This document shows positions 5,904 to 6,913 of a stretch of 6,913 nucleotides of DNA, in pieces. Both the position numbers and the translations under genes were made by a program. The notes beneath the pieces were generated by a model. It ran no database searches, was not told where the DNA came from, and saw only the letters and a list, made by a program, of their open reading frames with translations. Source of the stretch: CAYQVO01 sp964421085 (GTDB lineage Bacteria; Bdellovibrionota_C; UBA2361; CAYQVO01); the NCBI GenBank assembly GCA_964421085.1, contig CAYQVO010000066.1, forward strand, positions 1 to 6,913. Direction: 5' to 3'. The stretch's first letter is position 1. Every line of letters starts with the position of its first letter.

Positions 5904-6156
5904 CGCTGACCGGGGCCTGCAACGCTTTGTTCAGCAGCGTTCTGCAGTGGTATTCAGCATTGGCTTTCACCTGTGCAATGCGGTAAACAAGACTGCAGCC
6001 TGCCCAGTCGTTTTGCCGTTGAAAATTGACTGAAAATACCAGGAACATGCAGATCAGGAGCGTTTCAATGCGCCACTCGCTCGAAAGAAAGAGGACAATT
6101 GAGGCCGCGCATCGGGCGGGGAAAAGTACAGGCCAGAGAATGATGTTCAGCGCCAT
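5848..6156 (-). CDS. Small membrane protein overlapping the J-domain gene (possibly its displaced C-terminal half)
   Basis: From ATG 6156 this frame gives 102 residues. The first 45 are strongly hydrophobic (ALNIILWPVLFPARCAASI, then IETLLICMFLVFSVNF), giving two membrane segments. A polar, basic C-terminal half follows. Its start overlaps the stop of the J-domain gene by 10 nt (ATGGCGCTGA), typical of translational coupling. The frame is also open upstream of its ATG for about 21 codons (QESRSFEQQARPCHTSKIL). A single frameshift near 6200-6225 would therefore join J domain, linker and membrane segments into one protein, a known arrangement. Its 3' end overlaps the opposing VanZ gene by 56 bp. 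No family is recognised. Confidence 0.45.
   Translation of the reverse strand: MALNIILWPVLFPARCAASIVLFLSSEWRIETLLICMFLVFSVNFQRQNDWAGCSLVYRIAQVKANAEYHCRTLLNKALQAPVSVMQRRACLAEALKRRATR
5884..5920. other. Inverted repeat over the VanZ stop codon
   Basis: GCAGGCCC (5884-5891) and GGGCCTGC (5913-5920) form an 8-bp GC-rich stem with a 21-nt loop containing the VanZ stop codon. There is no T-run, so a classical terminator is doubtful. It also lies inside the 3' part of the opposing frame. Confidence 0.35.
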
Positions 6157-6491
6157 GAGAATTTTCGATGTGTGACATGGCCGTGCCTGTTGTTCGAAGC
6201 TCCGGCTCTCCTGAAATTACAGGAAGGCTTCTCAGCTGCACAATCCCGGGGATCCTTCGATACCGATTCGCCCTTTTCACGCATCGCTTCGAGCTGTTCG
6301 TATGCCAGATTTATTTCAACAGTCATTCTCCGGGCTCTCTCGCACAGTTCTTTATCGTGCTGAAACCGATCGGGATGCCACACTTTCACCATGTCGCGAT
6401 AGGATCGACGTATCTGTGACCAGTCCGCATCGGCTGCAAGGTCAAGAGCCTGCCGGGCCTTTTCAATCGTTGTGCAGGTTGTGCTGTTCAT
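6147..6491 (-). CDS. J-domain (DnaJ-like) co-chaperone
   Basis: This 114-residue protein should stimulate the ATPase of a DnaK/Hsp70 chaperone. The J domain fills residues 8-72: helix I IEKARQALDLA, helix II QIRRSYRDMVKVW, the essential HPD loop at 39-41, and helix III ELCERARRMTVEINLAYEQL. There is no G/F region, zinc-finger domain or client-binding domain, so it is not DnaJ itself but a minimal or specialised J protein. Residues 75-114 are polar and basic without a recognisable fold. The start is ATG 6491 with GGAAGGAG at 6499-6506. Its stop overlaps the start of the membrane ORF by 10 nt. The unstructured tail may be out-of-frame sequence produced by a frameshift that separated it from that membrane part. 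The J-domain call itself is secure. Confidence 0.85.
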   Translation of the reverse strand: MNSTTCTTIEKARQALDLAADADWSQIRRSYRDMVKVWHPDRFQHDKELCERARRMTVEINLAYEQLEAMREKGESVSKDPRDCAAEKPSCNFRRAGASNNRHGHVTHRKFSWR

Positions 6492-6690
6492 CGACGTACT
6501 CCTTCCAGTTTCCAGAGAACTGCATCGCCACGGAGCTGGTTTTCATGTGTGCCTTAAGTCACATGCATTGAAAAAAGATTGCGCGATACTGCCTGTGGGC
6601 AGAAAAGATGCGCTATTCCGGGGAATTAGATATTGGTGCGAAATTCCCGTATTTTGCAGAGGCTGGCCCGGAGAACCGGGCGGGATCGGG
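6492..6690. other. Intergenic region upstream of the J-domain gene
   Basis: No gene is visible. It contains the J-gene ribosome site (6499-6506), an imperfect dyad ATGTG-N10-CACAT (6545-6564), a short hairpin CTGCC-TGTG-GGCAG (6589-6602), and a second hairpin GCCCGG-AGAA-CCGGGC (6666-6681). No convincing promoter was found by eye. Confidence 0.5.
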
Positions 6691-6848
6691 TAGGTGGCGG
6701 GAGAAAGGCGTCATTCGCATCCTGGAGGAGCAGCTTTCATCTGAGAGTCCAGGTGCGAATAGCTGAAGATAGGTGGCGGGAGAAAGGCGTCATTCGCATC
6801 CTGGAGGAGCAGCTTTCAGCTGAGAGTCCAGGTGCGAATAGCTGAAGA
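6691..6848. repeat. Tandem duplication of a 79-bp unit containing a long imperfect palindrome
   Basis: Copy 1 (6691-6769) and copy 2 (6770-6848) differ at a single base (T at 6740, G at 6819). Within each copy ATTCGCA-t-CCTGGA pairs with TCCAGG-TGCGAAT (6713-6760 and 6792-6839), a 13-bp stem with one bulged base. Inside it copy 2 has a further perfect hairpin, CAGCT-TTC-AGCTG (6810-6822). The single difference breaks one pair of that inner hairpin in copy 1. The array stops 2 bp before the 3' end of the tRNA gene. There is no open frame of note and no T-run, so it is neither a gene nor a standard terminator. Confidence 0.95.
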
Positions 6849-6850
6849 TA

Positions 6851-6913
6851 TGGACCCAAGCGGGATCGAACCGCTGACCTCATGACTGCCAGTCATGCGC
6901 TCTCCCAGCTGAG
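6851..6913 (-). tRNA. tRNA-Ala (anticodon GGC), 5' end beyond the window
   Basis: The minus strand shows the D-arm sequence CTCAGCTGGGAGAGCGC, the anticodon stem CATGA/TCATG around loop CTGGCAG (anticodon GGC, reading Ala GCC/GCU), the T arm AGCGG-TTCGATC-CCGCT and the 3' acceptor strand TGGGTCC with discriminator A at 6851. Position 70 is U, as needed for the G3-U70 alanine identity pair; base 3 lies outside the window. The next bases are TAT, so CCA is not encoded and must be added enzymatically. The first acceptor strand and bases 8-9 are missing because the window ends. Confidence 0.92.

Noticed and set aside
5892..5920. Integron attC or phage att site
   Set aside because: No core-site consensus, integrase or matching second copy is seen in the window.
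6680..6688. Duplicated tRNA fragment: GCGGGATCG here also occurs in the tRNA T arm at 6860-6868 (possible att scar)
   Set aside because: Nine bases of GC-rich sequence is within chance, and the flanks do not extend the match.
6691..6848. CRISPR-like repeat
   Set aside because: There are only two copies directly abutting with no spacers. The 79-bp unit is too long and no cas genes are present.

Overview
This window is a scaffolded bacterial contig with a 10-N gap at 3204-3213. GC content looks intermediate, roughly 50-52% by eye. Genes sit next to canonical Shine-Dalgarno sites (GGAGG type), and the FGGY kinase, GyaR/SerA-type dehydrogenase, UgpC/MalK-type importer, J-domain and VanZ families are all bacterial. 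The partial tRNA-Ala at the right edge has no encoded CCA, which argues against an enterobacterial-type genome. I cannot name the phylum. The N run suggests a draft or metagenome-assembled genome.

Left third (1-2625, minus strand): an intact two-gene catabolic operon. A D-2-hydroxyacid dehydrogenase starts at a GTG at 2559 behind a strong ribosome site and a plausible promoter at 2597-2625. Eleven bases after its stop comes an FGGY sugar kinase. Together they would reduce or oxidise a hydroxyacid/ketoacid and phosphorylate a sugar or sugar acid. The exact substrate cannot be read from the sequence.

Middle (2640-3960, minus strand): the wreck of the ABC sugar importer that probably fed this operon. 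A UgpC/MalK ATPase survives as pieces (3343-3907) with two large internal deletions, a stop codon and frameshifts. The C-terminus of an extracellular sugar-binding protein survives at about 2951-3266, frameshifted and crossed by the N gap. No permease is visible. A 14-bp inverted repeat with T-runs on both sides (2896-2946) separates the wreck from the intact operon, and its core motif recurs at 3267-3278 inside the wreck.

Right-centre (4006-5903): two small predicted membrane proteins converge at about 4265-4285. Next is a VanZ-family membrane protein (plus strand, 4680-5903) whose otherwise perfectly continuous frame is cut by a single TAG at codon 89.

Right end (5848-6913): a minus-strand J-domain co-chaperone gene overlaps by 10 nt a small membrane-protein ORF. 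Beyond it is a nearly exact tandem duplication of a 79-bp unit, each copy holding a long imperfect palindrome, directly downstream of the 3' end of tRNA-Ala(GGC).

The main story is selective decay: transporter lost, enzymes kept. Less explained are the lone TAG in the VanZ gene, the palindromic tandem repeat by the tRNA, the dispersed GGACACCCA motif and the J-domain/membrane gene junction. I see no convincing evidence of a complete new multi-gene system.
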